Shown: positions 8,052 through 16,320 of the stretch, one piece after another
How the letters are laid out: each line of letters begins with the position of its first letter
How positions within the stretch are numbered: the first letter of the stretch is position 1
Source of the DNA: Gammaproteobacteria bacterium HGW-Gammaproteobacteria-3
GTDB taxonomy: Bacteria > Pseudomonadota > Gammaproteobacteria > Methylococcales > Methylomonadaceae
Assembly (NCBI GenBank): GCA_002843155.1
Contig: PGZD01000001.1
Location: 62,001 to 126,000 of the forward strand
DNA: 64,000 nt
Direction: 5' to 3'
Program-made: the position numbers and the translations under genes
The notes under the pieces: model-generated
The model's database searches: none
What the model saw: only the letters and a program-made list of their open reading frames with translations
Told to the model about the DNA's origin: nothing

Positions 8052-11000
8052 ATGACTGATTTCATCATCAATAGCGTTTTAAAAGATCGCTTCATGGTAT
8101 TGCTGGGGGCAATTATCCTGGCCATCGGCGGGATTTGGTCGTTTAAGAATATGCCATTGGACGCGATACCGGACCTGTCCGACGTGCAGGTGATTATCTT
8201 CACCGACTATGCCGACCAATCGCCGCAGGTGGTCGAAAATCAGGTCACCTATCCCTTGACCACCGCCATGCTGGCCGTGCCGCATGCCAAGGTGGTGCGC
8301 GGTTATTCCTTCTTCGGCTTGTCGTTTGTTTATGTGATTTTCGAAGACGGCACCGACATCTATTGGGCGCGGTCGCGGGTGCTGGAATATCTCAACTATG
8401 TGAAAAATCGTTTGCCGCAAGGCGTCACGCCGGCGCTCGGTCCCGATGCCACCGGTGTCGGCTGGATTTACGAATATGCCTTGGTGGACAAGACCGGCAA
8501 GCACGACCTGGCGCAACTGCGTTCGATTCAAGACTGGTATCTGCGTTATCCCTTGCAGACCGTGCCTGGTGTGTCTGAGGTCGCTTCGGTTGGTGGCTAC
8601 GTTAAACAATACCAGGTGGAAGTCGACCCCAACGCGCTGCAAGCCTATGACATTGCCTTATCCACGGTGATGATGGCCATCAAGCGCTCCAACAACGATG
8701 TTGGTGGGCGTCTGCTGGAAGTGGGTGAAACCGAATACATGGTCAGGGGGCTGGGTTACATCAAATCCATCGCCGATCTGAATACCATACCGGTGGGCGT
8801 CGATGCCAACGGTACGCCGATACGGTTACAGGATGTGGCTCATATTCAAATTGGCCCCGAGCTGCGCCGAGGCGTCACCGAACTCAACGGCGAAGGCGAA
8901 GTAGCCGGCGGCGTGGTGATCATGCGTTTCGGTGAAAACGCCCTGGCAACCATTGAAGATGTACGGGCGAAACTGGAAGAACTGAAAAAAGGCCTGCCGG
9001 AAGGGGTTGAAATCGTCCCGGTCTATGACCGAGGCAGCCTGATCGAACGGGCGGTGGACACCTTGAAAGAGGCGTTGACCCAAGAGCTGATCATCGTTTG
9101 CGCCTTGGTCGCCTTGTTTTTACTGCACCTGCGTTCGTCCTTGGTTATCGTGATTACCTTGCCCTTGGGTATCCTGATGGCCTTCATTGCGATGAAATGG
9201 CAAGGCATGAATGCCAACATCATGTCGTTGGGCGGTATCGCGCTGGCCATCGGCGATATGGTCGATGGTGGCGTGGTGATGGTGGAAAACGCCCATAAAC
9301 ACCTGGCCGAAGCGGCCGAGAAAAAACAAGCCAAGTTGACTTCACAGGAACGCTGGGAAGCCATCGGCAATGCCTCCCGCGAAGTCGGTTCGGGGCTGTT
9401 TTCCTCGCTGTTGGTGATTACGGTTTCCTTCCTGCCCATCATCACCATGGAAGCACAGGAAGGCCGCCTGTTCAGCCCATTGGCGTACACCAAAACCTAT
9501 GCAATGGCCGCCGCCGCGATATTGACCATCACTTTGGTGCCGGTGCTGATGGGCTATTTTGTGCGCGGCAAGATCATTCCCGAGCAAAAAAACCCGATTA
9601 ATCGGATTTTGCATGCCATGCATTCGCCGGTTTTAAAAGTAGCGATGCGCTGGCGAGGTGCCACGCTCATAGTGGCGTTGCTGTTGATGGCCTCTACGCT
9701 TTATCCCTTATCCAAACTGGGTAGCGAGTTTATGCCGCCCCTGGATGAAGGCGACATTTTATACATGCCCACCACCTTTCCGGGCATATCCGTCACCAAG
9801 GCCAAGGAGGTGTTACAACAGACCGACAAGATCATCAAGACCTTTCCCGAGGTGCATCATGTGTTCGGCAAGATCGGCCGGGCCGAAACCGCCACCGATG
9901 CCGCACCGTTGATGATGGTGGAAACTACCATTAAGTTAAAGCCAAGAGAACAGTGGCCTGATCCGACCAAAACCACCCGGCAACTGATGGATGAAATGGA
10001 CAGGGCCATCCATTTCCCTGGTTTGGCCAACGCCTGGACCATGCCCATCAAAACCCGGATAGACATGCTCTCCACCGGCATCAAGACCCCGGTGGGCATC
10101 AAGGTATCCGGTCCCGATCTGAACGTGCTGCAATCCCTGTCGCTGCAAATCGAACAGGCCATGAAAACCTTGCCGGACACGCTGTCGGCCTACGGTGATC
10201 GGGCGGTCGGCGGCTATTTCCTGGACTTCGACATCAACCGCGAAGCCGCCGCGCGTTACGGCTTAACGGTCGGCGATGTGCAGGATGTGATTCAAAGCGC
10301 GATCGGCGGCATGAACATCACCGAAACCGTGGAAGGGCTGGAGCGCTATCCGGTCAATCTGCGTTACCCGCGCGATCTGCGGGATAACCCGGAAGCCTTG
10401 CGACGAGTGTTGATTTCCACCCCGACCGGAAGCCAGATTCCTTTGACATCGGTGGCAGACATCAATTTTAAACGCGGTACGGATGTCATCAAAACCGAGG
10501 ATGCACGGCCCAATGCCTGGATTTATGTGGACCTTAAAATCTCCGACATTGGCGGTTATGTGGAGCAGGCAAAAAAGACCTTAGCCGAGACTGTCACGAT
10601 ACCTGCTGGTTATACCGTCACTTGGTCCGGTCAATTCGAATACATGGAGCGAGCGGCGGAACGCTTGCGCATCGTAGTGCCCATCACACTACTGCTGATT
10701 TTTATCCTGTTGTATACCGCCTTTCGCAATATCACCGAGCCGACTATCGTGATGTTGGCGATTCCATTTAGCCTGATTGGTGGAATTTGGTTCATATACT
10801 GGTTGGGGTACAACCTGTCGATTACCGTCTATGTCGGTTTTATTGCGCTGGCCGGCACGGCGGCGGAAACCGGGGTGATGGTGCTAAGTTTTATCGATAT
10901 TGAAATCGAAAAACTGCGGGCGCAAAAGCAGGCGCCATTGACCGGCGAGGAAATCAGAGTGGCTTGCGAAGCCGCGACGGCATTGCGCGTTCGGCCGGTC

Positions 11001-11195
11001 GCGATTACCTCGCTGGCCAACATCATCGGCTTGATACCCATCATGACGGCGACCGGCACCGGCGCGGACGTGACCCAACGCATTGCCGCCCCCGCGCTGG
11101 GCGGCATGCTCACCGTGTTGATATTAAGCCTTTTGGTGTTCCCGGTGATTTACAGCCTGGTGTTGCAGTTTCAAGAACGGTTTCGAACCTCATAG
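8052..11195 (+). CDS. cusA: CusA-type RND cation efflux pump, operon 1
   Basis: A 1047-residue inner-membrane HME-RND proton antiporter with 12 expected transmembrane helices and two large periplasmic loops. The Cu(I)/Ag(I) methionine triad of CusA is conserved: Met572 (ILYMPTT), Met622 (APLMMVET) and Met672 (RIDMLSTG). The TM4 proton-relay motif reads AIGDMVDGGVVMVEN, differing from the AIGAMVDAA type of operon 2. An ATG at 8052 with AGGGAG about 10 bases upstream is preferred over a TTG at 8031 that overlaps the cusB stop. This is the last gene of the cusCBA unit; a split CDF gene follows 56 bases later. Confidence 0.93.
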   Translation: MTDFIINSVLKDRFMVLLGAIILAIGGIWSFKNMPLDAIPDLSDVQVIIFTDYADQSPQVVENQVTYPLTTAMLAVPHAKVVRGYSFFGLSFVYVIFEDGTDIYWARSRVLEYLNYVKNRLPQGVTPALGPDATGVGWIYEYALVDKTGKHDLAQLRSIQDWYLRYPLQTVPGVSEVASVGGYVKQYQVEVDPNALQAYDIALSTVMMAIKRSNNDVGGRLLEVGETEYMVRGLGYIKSIADLNTIPVGVDANGTPIRLQDVAHIQIGPELRRGVTELNGEGEVAGGVVIMRFGENALATIEDVRAKLEELKKGLPEGVEIVPVYDRGSLIERAVDTLKEALTQELIIVCALVALFLLHLRSSLVIVITLPLGILMAFIAMKWQGMNANIMSLGGIALAIGDMVDGGVVMVENAHKHLAEAAEKKQAKLTSQERWEAIGNASREVGSGLFSSLLVITVSFLPIITMEAQEGRLFSPLAYTKTYAMAAAAILTITLVPVLMGYFVRGKIIPEQKNPINRILHAMHSPVLKVAMRWRGATLIVALLLMASTLYPLSKLGSEFMPPLDEGDILYMPTTFPGISVTKAKEVLQQTDKIIKTFPEVHHVFGKIGRAETATDAAPLMMVETTIKLKPREQWPDPTKTTRQLMDEMDRAIHFPGLANAWTMPIKTRIDMLSTGIKTPVGIKVSGPDLNVLQSLSLQIEQAMKTLPDTLSAYGDRAVGGYFLDFDINREAAARYGLTVGDVQDVIQSAIGGMNITETVEGLERYPVNLRYPRDLRDNPEALRRVLISTPTGSQIPLTSVADINFKRGTDVIKTEDARPNAWIYVDLKISDIGGYVEQAKKTLAETVTIPAGYTVTWSGQFEYMERAAERLRIVVPITLLLIFILLYTAFRNITEPTIVMLAIPFSLIGGIWFIYWLGYNLSITVYVGFIALAGTAAETGVMVLSFIDIEIEKLRAQKQAPLTGEEIRVACEAATALRVRPVAITSLANIIGLIPIMTATGTGADVTQRIAAPALGGMLTVLILSLLVFPVIYSLVLQFQERFRTS

Positions 11196-11490
11196 TCTTG
11201 AGAGGTTACTGATGCTTTCATCAATTGGTTAGGCTCACGGAGAATTTTGATATGGCTTCATGTTGTGAAAATAACTGCGCAATTGAGAAATTACACGAAC
11301 GACAACGTGGCACGCTTAAAGCTGTTCTCGTTATTAATGCTGTTATGTTTGTCGTCATTGTCGGCGGGGCGGTTTACGGAAAATCAACGGCGCTGCTATC
11401 GGACAGCCTGGACAATCTCGGCGATGCGCTGACGTATGGCTTAAGCCTGTACGCCGTTTCTAAAGAAGCGGCTACTAAGGCGAAAGTGGC

Positions 11491-11500
11491 CTTATTTAAA
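11491..11500. repeat. Target-site duplication, left copy
   Basis: CTTATTTAAA immediately before the left inverted repeat of the IS1595-type element. It is identical to 12539-12548 and encodes part of ALFK in the interrupted CDF gene. Confidence 0.85.
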
Positions 11501-12538
11501 GCTCTGTTAGCGTTAATAGTTGAAATTGAACGATCGCTTTTTTGGCTTGGTCTCAGCCGACAAGGAGGTAGCGGTATGAACACAAAAAGCTATCGGGACT
11601 GGCTAAAAGGACTCGATGAACTGACGAGTCATCAGCAACAAAGAGTATTGAGCCGGCTGAACAAGATGGTCTCGGGAGACACGGTTGCCGCCAGACTAGA
11701 ACAAGCGGCGCCTCAAGGCTGTCCGCAATGCCAAAGTCACCGACTGGCTCGCTGGGGCCGGCAAGCCGGTTTGCAACGCTACCGTTGTCGCGACTGCGGC
11801 AAGTGTTGCAATGCCTTAACGGGAACACCCTTGGCTCGACTTCGACATAAGGACTGTTGGTTGACTTATAGCCAAGCCATGATTGAAGGGCTGACGGTGC
11901 GAAATGCAGCCTATCGTTGCGGGATCGACAAAACCACGAGCTTTCGCTGGCGACACCGTTTTCTCACCGATGTCGTTGAGTTGAAGGCGACCGGCTTGAC
12001 AGGTATTGTGGAAGCGGACGAAACCTATTTCCCTCTGTCATTCAAAGGCTCACGTCACTTGCCCAGGCCAGCGCATCACCGAGGTCATGACATTCACCAG
12101 CGCGGCACCGGCGAGGATCAAGTACCGGTATTGGTGTTACGCGATCGTCATGGGGCCACGACCGATTTCAAACTGACCCTGGCTTGTCAACGCGAAGAAG
12201 CGCCGATTCTGAGCCAAGTCATCCGCCCAGATTCCATACTCTGTACCGATGGTGGCGCCAGTCTCAAAGGGGCTGCACGCCAAGCCGGTATCGCTCATCG
12301 CGCTTTGAATCTGTCGGCGGGGGTACGGGTGTTGGCTGGGGTTTACCACATTCAAAACGTCAACGCCTACGACAGTCGGCTGAAAAATTGGATGCGGCAA
12401 TTTCATGGGGTCGCCACCAAATATCTGGAAAATTATCTCGGCTGGCGTCGAGGATTGGAGCAATGGGGTGAGCTCGCTACACCTCAAACCTGGATGCTCG
12501 CCGCCGTTGGGCAAATCAACTGTTAACGCTAACAGAGC
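11501..12538 (+). mobile_element. IS1595-type insertion sequence, 1038 bp
   Basis: The ends are inverted repeats: GCTCTGTTAGCGTTAA at 11501-11516 is perfectly repeated in reverse at 12523-12538, and the match continues imperfectly for about eight more bases. A 10-base direct repeat CTTATTTAAA flanks it (11491-11500, 12539-12548). It holds one transposase gene in the same direction as the disrupted CDF gene. Intact ends, intact repeats and an open transposase point to a recent insertion. The usual target duplication of this family is 8 bases, so 10 is a small departure. Confidence 0.88.
11576..12526 (+). CDS. IS1595-family (ISXO2-like) transposase
   Basis: A 316-residue DDE transposase. An N-terminal zinc ribbon (CPQC ... 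CRDCGKC, about residues 47-80) is followed by a helix-turn-helix stretch and the ISXO2-like catalytic core with VEADETYF, CTDGGASL and HIQNVNAYDSRLKNWM, the last containing the family's late acidic/Asn region. An ATG at 11576 has AAGGAGG 8 bases upstream, so the gene has its own translation start. The frame is also open upstream without a stop to the CDF start at 11252, so a CDF-transposase fusion could be translated. Confidence 0.9.
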   Translation: MNTKSYRDWLKGLDELTSHQQQRVLSRLNKMVSGDTVAARLEQAAPQGCPQCQSHRLARWGRQAGLQRYRCRDCGKCCNALTGTPLARLRHKDCWLTYSQAMIEGLTVRNAAYRCGIDKTTSFRWRHRFLTDVVELKATGLTGIVEADETYFPLSFKGSRHLPRPAHHRGHDIHQRGTGEDQVPVLVLRDRHGATTDFKLTLACQREEAPILSQVIRPDSILCTDGGASLKGAARQAGIAHRALNLSAGVRVLAGVYHIQNVNAYDSRLKNWMRQFHGVATKYLENYLGWRRGLEQWGELATPQTWMLAAVGQINC

Positions 12539-12548
12539 CTTATTTAAA
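12539..12548. repeat. Target-site duplication, right copy
   Basis: CTTATTTAAA immediately after the right inverted repeat. The CDF frame continues with GGGAGT from here. Confidence 0.85.
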
Positions 12549-13092
12549 GGGAGTTTGATATTGATCGGGGCATGTGTGGTCTTGGCGCAAATCATTCAGC
12601 GGTTGATTGAACCGGTACTGCCATCTTACGAAATCATGGGTATTTTCAGTTTGGCGGGCCTGGCGGCAAATTCGCTATGTCTATTTCTGCTGTGGAAGCA
12701 CAGAAATGAAGACATCAACATGAGCTCGGTATGGGAATGTTCAAGAAACGACATTGCGTCAAATCTATCGGTATTTATCACAGCGGGAGCAGTTTGGTAC
12801 TTTGAATCGGGATGGGCGGATATTTTCGTCGCATCCTGTCTTGTTTTTCTTTTGCTAAATTCTTCTTTCCGCGTTATTCGCTCCGCGCTTAGAGAATTAC
12901 ATGAATCATTTTCTCTATAACCAAGGGAAAACGTATATCGATTATTTCTATAGATGGCGAAACATCGCGCGATGTCGATGTCAGAGCTTTAAATTAAGTG
13001 TATGAGGCGCAGTAAAACGAAAAACCTAACTACCGACCAATTTTAATGTGCCTCCATCCCCGAAAACAGAACTTTATTTAAGGAAATTTACT

Positions 13093-13449
13093 ATGAACAT
13101 GACGAAAACTTTACTGATTTCAGCAATGCTGGGATTGTTGAGCGGCTGCGTCCAACTGGCTTCTCATCCCATGGACATGATCGTAGCCATTCATAACGCG
13201 AAAACAAAGACAGACCACGAAGCACTGGCAGTTCATTACGAACAAATAGCCCATGAAATGAAAGCGAAGTCCGATGATCACAAAAAACAATTAGGGGAAT
13301 ATCGAGCAATTCTTTCAAAAGCAGATGAGCAATATGCCCAATTCGAAGCGCATTGTTTACAATTGATCAAAATATATGCCCAAGCCGAGCAAGAAAACTT
13401 GGGAATGGCTCGACTGCACCGTCAAATTGCTTCTGGATTACTAAACTAA
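13093..13449 (+). CDS. Small lipoprotein of the HPMDM family (copy 2)
   Basis: A 118-residue predicted lipoprotein with lipobox LLSGC (Cys18) followed by ASHPMDMIVAIHNAKTKTDH and the same charged helical body as its paralogues (DHEALAVHYEQIAHEM, HCLQLIKIYAQAEQENL, ARLHRQI). It differs from the consensus in the middle (EYRAILSKADEQYAQFEAHC replaces the QYQSKSYLYGKQ stretch), so it is an older divergent copy. AAGGA precedes ATG 13093; the upstream in-frame start at 13048 lacks a site and would bury the signal. It lies just before copy 3 on the same strand, 24 bases apart, so the two probably form an operon. Confidence 0.8.
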   Translation: MNMTKTLLISAMLGLLSGCVQLASHPMDMIVAIHNAKTKTDHEALAVHYEQIAHEMKAKSDDHKKQLGEYRAILSKADEQYAQFEAHCLQLIKIYAQAEQENLGMARLHRQIASGLLN

Positions 13450-13473
13450 AATCCGTTTCTCTGGAAATCACCT

Positions 13474-13791
13474 ATGAAAACAAAATTACTAATCACTTTG
13501 CTTTTAACGATCGGCTTATTAGCCGCCTGTAGCGAAATCAATCCTCATTCGATGGATTTGGACTTGGCCGTACAGCATGAGGCGTTGGTAAAACACTATG
13601 AAGAAACCGCTAAGGAGATGCAGGCCAAGGTCCAGGAACACAAGCTGCTTTTGAGCCAATACCAGGCCAAAAGCTATCTTTACGGCCGGCAAGCCGAAGG
13701 GTTTAAAGAGCATTGCCAATCATTGATCAATGCCTACGAAAAAGCGGCGGAAGAAAATTTGAATATGGCAAATCTGCATCGTCAGATGTAA
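13474..13791 (+). CDS. Small lipoprotein of the HPMDM family (copy 3)
   Basis: A 105-residue predicted lipoprotein: MKTKLLITLLLTIGLLAAC signal with lipobox Cys19, then NPHSMDLDLAVQHEALVKHY. The HPMDM motif is HSMDL here, and the roughly ten residues (NAKTKAD) seen in copies 1, 2, 4 and 6 are missing, a short form shared with copy 5 at 30483. The C-terminal part is typical (SQYQAKSYLYGRQ, HCQSLINAYEKAAEENL, ANLHRQM). It follows copy 2 by 24 bases. Function unknown; predicted inner- or outer-membrane-anchored periplasmic protein. Confidence 0.82.
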   Translation: MKTKLLITLLLTIGLLAACSEINPHSMDLDLAVQHEALVKHYEETAKEMQAKVQEHKLLLSQYQAKSYLYGRQAEGFKEHCQSLINAYEKAAEENLNMANLHRQM

Positions 13792-13906
13792 CGCTTCACA
13801 CAAGTCAGGGAATGTTTCCATCCCCTATGCAATTGTACGTACTGGTACCTTGCTCGCCCTGGCTCACGAAACCCGTGGCATAGTAAAGAATGGGAGAATT
13901 CCCATT

Positions 13907-14128
13907 ATGAAATCCAATACCGACCTACCCAAGGCTCCCGAATCGAAGCCAGCGCACGCCGGCCACGCCCATCATGCCCACATGGCGGCGGATTTCCGGA
14001 AGATGCTCCAAACCCTGGTGGGGCTGCGAGAAGCCATTCGTTTTCCGGGCGACATCTATGTTCTATTCGGCCTTTCTTCCGCGGTATTTTGGTATGGTGG
14101 CTGGCCGTTTCTCAAAGGTTTGTTCACC
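13907..14128 (+). pseudogene. Truncated CopB-type copper ATPase N-terminus
   Basis: The frame from ATG 13907 encodes a His-rich start (HAGHAHHAHMAADFRK), then GLREAIRFPGDIYVLFGLSS and AVFWYGGWPFLKGLF. The latter is the TM2-TM3 region typical of CopB/P1B-3 ATPases, where DELKSRQPGMMTL would normally follow. Here the coding breaks off at a GC-rich hairpin and the rest of the roughly 700-residue pump is absent. Part of TM1 is also missing between RKMLQTLV and GLREAI. A short read-through continues to 14227 without similarity. It is a dead fragment of a copper exporter, consistent with repeated rearrangement here. Confidence 0.75.
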
Positions 14129-14130
14129 CA

Positions 14131-14155
14131 CCCCCCCCGGCTACGCCGGGGGGGT
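14131..14155. repeat. GC-rich palindrome at the copB break
   Basis: CCCCCCCGGC-TAC-GCCGGGGGGG forms a hairpin with 10-base perfect arms (14132-14141 and 14145-14154) exactly where copB similarity ends. No T-run follows. It resembles a REP-type palindromic repeat, and may mark the deletion or insertion junction. Confidence 0.6.
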
Positions 14156-14181
14156 GCCATCATTAATCAGTGTTTAGAACC

Positions 14182-14355
14182 ATGTTTAAAGTCATCCTTA
14201 ACTGCATCCGCTCCATTGGCATCGTAAAGCTCGTTTCTGCCGTTACCCTTCTGCTGGTGATCATCCCCGCATTAAACGCCTGCGCCGCACCCCATTACAC
14301 CGGCCGGAAAGCATCGCCTTTTCCGTGCAAATCCTACCAGTGCAATAGTAAATAA
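14182..14355 (+). CDS. Hypothetical small lipoprotein-like peptide
   Basis: A 57-codon frame with a basic start, a strong hydrophobic segment and a lipobox-like ALNAC followed by a short Cys-containing basic tail (AAPHYTGRKASPFPCKSYQC). It looks like an exported or lipid-anchored peptide. No clear ribosome site precedes ATG 14182 and I recognise no family. It could be real or a chance frame in the debris downstream of truncated copB. Confidence 0.3.
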   Translation: MFKVILNCIRSIGIVKLVSAVTLLLVIIPALNACAAPHYTGRKASPFPCKSYQCNSK

Positions 14356-14550
14356 CCGAATCCGCTACTCGATGGTTAATGTGACAGAACCGGAAAATTC
14401 GAACCGATGCTTTTGAAGCCAAAATGGTCTCGTAGTAATGTGTCCGTGAAATTAGGGAAAGATCAAATTTGTAACTACACTAATAAACAATCATTAAGCA
14501 ATTTCATCGCTCAACTAAATGTGCAAGCTTCTTCTTGCTGGAAATTGAAC

Positions 14551-14946
14551 CTACTGTCCTTTAATGGCCGTCATTAGGCCTTTAAAATCATCGGAGATAG
14601 ACATCAGCGTGAACTGATATTGCAGTGCGTTCTCTGCATATTTTGCTTGCTCAATATGCTCTTCTACAGTGTTACCATCTAATGAAGCTTGCTGGGGATT
14701 TCTATACAGCAGCTGTGCACCAAGCATATTATTTGGGGCTGTTAAATGTCCCTGTTGGGTGCGCTGCAAATCAGAACCTTTAGCTGCAAGTGTTTGTTGA
14801 AACACTGATTTAAAGTCCAAATCTCGAGCTTTGTAATCTGGAGTATCGGCGTTAGCCAGATTGGATGCCAAGATTTCGCTACGTTTTTCTCGCAGTCTCA
14901 AGATTTGCGGATTTTCCATCAAGGCTGCATCAAAACTAATTGCCAT
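14551..14946 (-). CDS. flgB: Flagellar basal-body rod protein FlgB (orphan)
   Basis: A 131-residue FlgB-type proximal rod protein. Residues 1-45 carry the family N-terminal region with SNLANADTPDYKARDLDF, and the C-terminal part (NTVEEHIEQAKYAENALQYQ, LMSISDDFKGLMTAIKGQ) matches the rod-protein C-terminal helix. Length is normal and the frame is intact, with GTAGGAG ahead of ATG 14946. FlgB is normally the first gene of flgBCDEFG, but no other flagellar gene is visible here and the surroundings are transposon and metal-gene debris. It may be a displaced second copy; whether it is expressed cannot be told. Confidence 0.88.
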   Translation of the reverse strand: MAISFDAALMENPQILRLREKRSEILASNLANADTPDYKARDLDFKSVFQQTLAAKGSDLQRTQQGHLTAPNNMLGAQLLYRNPQQASLDGNTVEEHIEQAKYAENALQYQFTLMSISDDFKGLMTAIKGQ

Positions 14947-15137
14947 AAATTTCTCCTACAAAACACATAATGTAAAATTAATTAAGCACTAATTATGCCA
15001 TACAAATTTTTCATTTAATATTCATGTATATAGATAACGGCAATGTCATCCTCTGTATAAGAAAAGACCAAAGATCGAAAATTAAGTCAATAAAATGGCA
15101 GGCGGTGCATTGCCTCATGGAAAAAGGTAATCGAAGT

Positions 15138-15539
15138 TCAAAGTCGATGCCTCACATTAGGTGTAACCGAGAGAAGCTGGAACGCCTGCCCCAAGACATC
15201 CACCGCATGACGAGCTTCCAGGGTGATGGCGACTTTAGCGGCCAAGACCTTACGGCTGGCCCAATCGAGCACGGCAGTCAGATAGGCGAAGCCTTTCGCC
15301 ATAAGAATGTAGGTCGTATCCAAAGCCCAAACCTGATTGGCGCGATTGATCTTTATGCTTCGTAGCAGGTAAGGATAAACCTCGTGTCCCGGCGATTTCT
15401 GGCTGGTTTTAGGCTCGCAGTACACCGCTTCAATGCCCATTTTCATCATCAAGGTTTTGACACGCTTACGGCCAATGGGGATACCCTGCAGGTTCAGTTC
15501 ATTCAAACGCTTGATCTTATCGGTAGGGTCGCCATTCAA
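15138..15539 (-). pseudogene. IS3-family transposase OrfB fragment
   Basis: The minus-strand frame encodes the middle of an IS3-type OrfB: LQGIPIGRKRVKTLMMKMGI, SPGHEVYPYLLRSIKINRAN and QVWALDTTYILMAKGFAYL (containing the first catalytic Asp), then AVLDWASRKVLAAKVAITLE. It lacks the N-terminal part, and the frame leaves the family after VLGQAF, so the second Asp and Glu of the DDE core are gone. It is unrelated in sequence to the intact IS3 element at 47288. A dead remnant, probably from an old insertion. Confidence 0.85.
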
Positions 15540-15673
15540 TCAAACAAATAAAAACTACGATAAAGTATAAACTTCGACAGCACTGTGATGTCCTTTGTAA
15601 GTTTGGTAAGAGCCACAAAATAATGAATAAAATTGCAACATCCGTATGACACAAGCAAAGAGGGGAGAGAATC

Positions 15674-16243
15674 ATGATGATCCATTGGCATAAATCGATC
15701 ACAATCACCTTGGTTGGTGTGTTTTTCTTGTTGGAAGGATGTGCCGTTACCCAGCCCGCATTTTACCGGACTTCGGACGTTAAGCCTGAATCCATAGGTC
15801 AAATTACGTTATTGCCAGCTGTTGATGCGCGAATCGATCAGCAGGTCGCGGTTCCTCTCGAAGAACCTTTGCGCCAAAAGGCGGCAACGATCCTGAAGCG
15901 GAAAGGATACCCCGTGGTCTTGAGTAATTCGGGCGAGAGTGCTGCCCTGACGGGCGATAGTCTACGGGCCGCCGATCCTGCCTTGATAAAACGCCTTGGT
16001 CCGCCGGATGCACGCTGGATCATGGTCTTGGCCCTTATCGATCTCAATGTGGTTGGCAGCAACGATAAGGTGGAAGTGGCAGGCTTTCTATACGACAAGG
16101 AGAAGGGCTTGCTGCTATGGCGGGACAGCGTTATTTGTTTGGTCGGGGATGGTGGCATTTTGGGCGGGCTAATAAACGATAAAAGGGTCGATCTAGCGGT
16201 TTCTACCGCAGTGGATTCGTTATTGGGCAGTATTCCGGAATAG
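15674..16243 (+). CDS. Putative lipoprotein of unknown function
   Basis: A 189-residue protein with a signal sequence and lipobox LLEGC (Cys23). The mature part has TLLPAVDARIDQQVAVPLEE, a paired Lys-rich helix, PPDARWIMVLALIDLNVVGS and GFLYDKEKGLLLWRDSV. A pattern of predicted strands with a late Gly-rich segment resembles envelope lipoproteins of the GNA1162 or CsgG-like type, but the match is weak and I assign no function. GGGAG precedes the tandem ATGs at 15674. The P-type ATPase gene follows about 75 bases later on the same strand, so co-transcription is possible. Confidence 0.7.
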   Translation: MMIHWHKSITITLVGVFFLLEGCAVTQPAFYRTSDVKPESIGQITLLPAVDARIDQQVAVPLEEPLRQKAATILKRKGYPVVLSNSGESAALTGDSLRAADPALIKRLGPPDARWIMVLALIDLNVVGSNDKVEVAGFLYDKEKGLLLWRDSVICLVGDGGILGGLINDKRVDLAVSTAVDSLLGSIPE

Positions 16244-16320
16244 GGACTCGTTTTGATAATCCCACGCTGCCACCGGTCGTTATCTCTGCCATCACCGATA
16301 TGTTTAAAGGGAGGTGGGTC

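Larger units (their letters stand above)
11252..12920 (+). pseudogene. CDF-family cation transporter interrupted by an IS
   Basis: Two coding halves flank the insertion element at 11501-12538. The first 83 codons (MASCCENNCAIEK start, TM1, SDSLDNLGDALTYGLSLYA) run up to ...VALFK. The second half resumes GSLILIGACVV after the 10-base target repeat, passes the second CDF motif SRNDIASNLSVF and ends at 12920. Removing the IS and one repeat copy rejoins the frame exactly, giving about 206 residues with the paired Asp motifs of CDF zinc/cobalt-type exporters. An N-terminal Cys-rich start may bind metal. A GGAG lies ahead of ATG 11252. It follows cusA on the same strand and was probably co-transcribed. 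Confidence 0.9.

Noticed and set aside
15138-15539. IS3 fragment as a functional transposase
   Set aside because: Lacks the N-terminus and the second and third catalytic residues.
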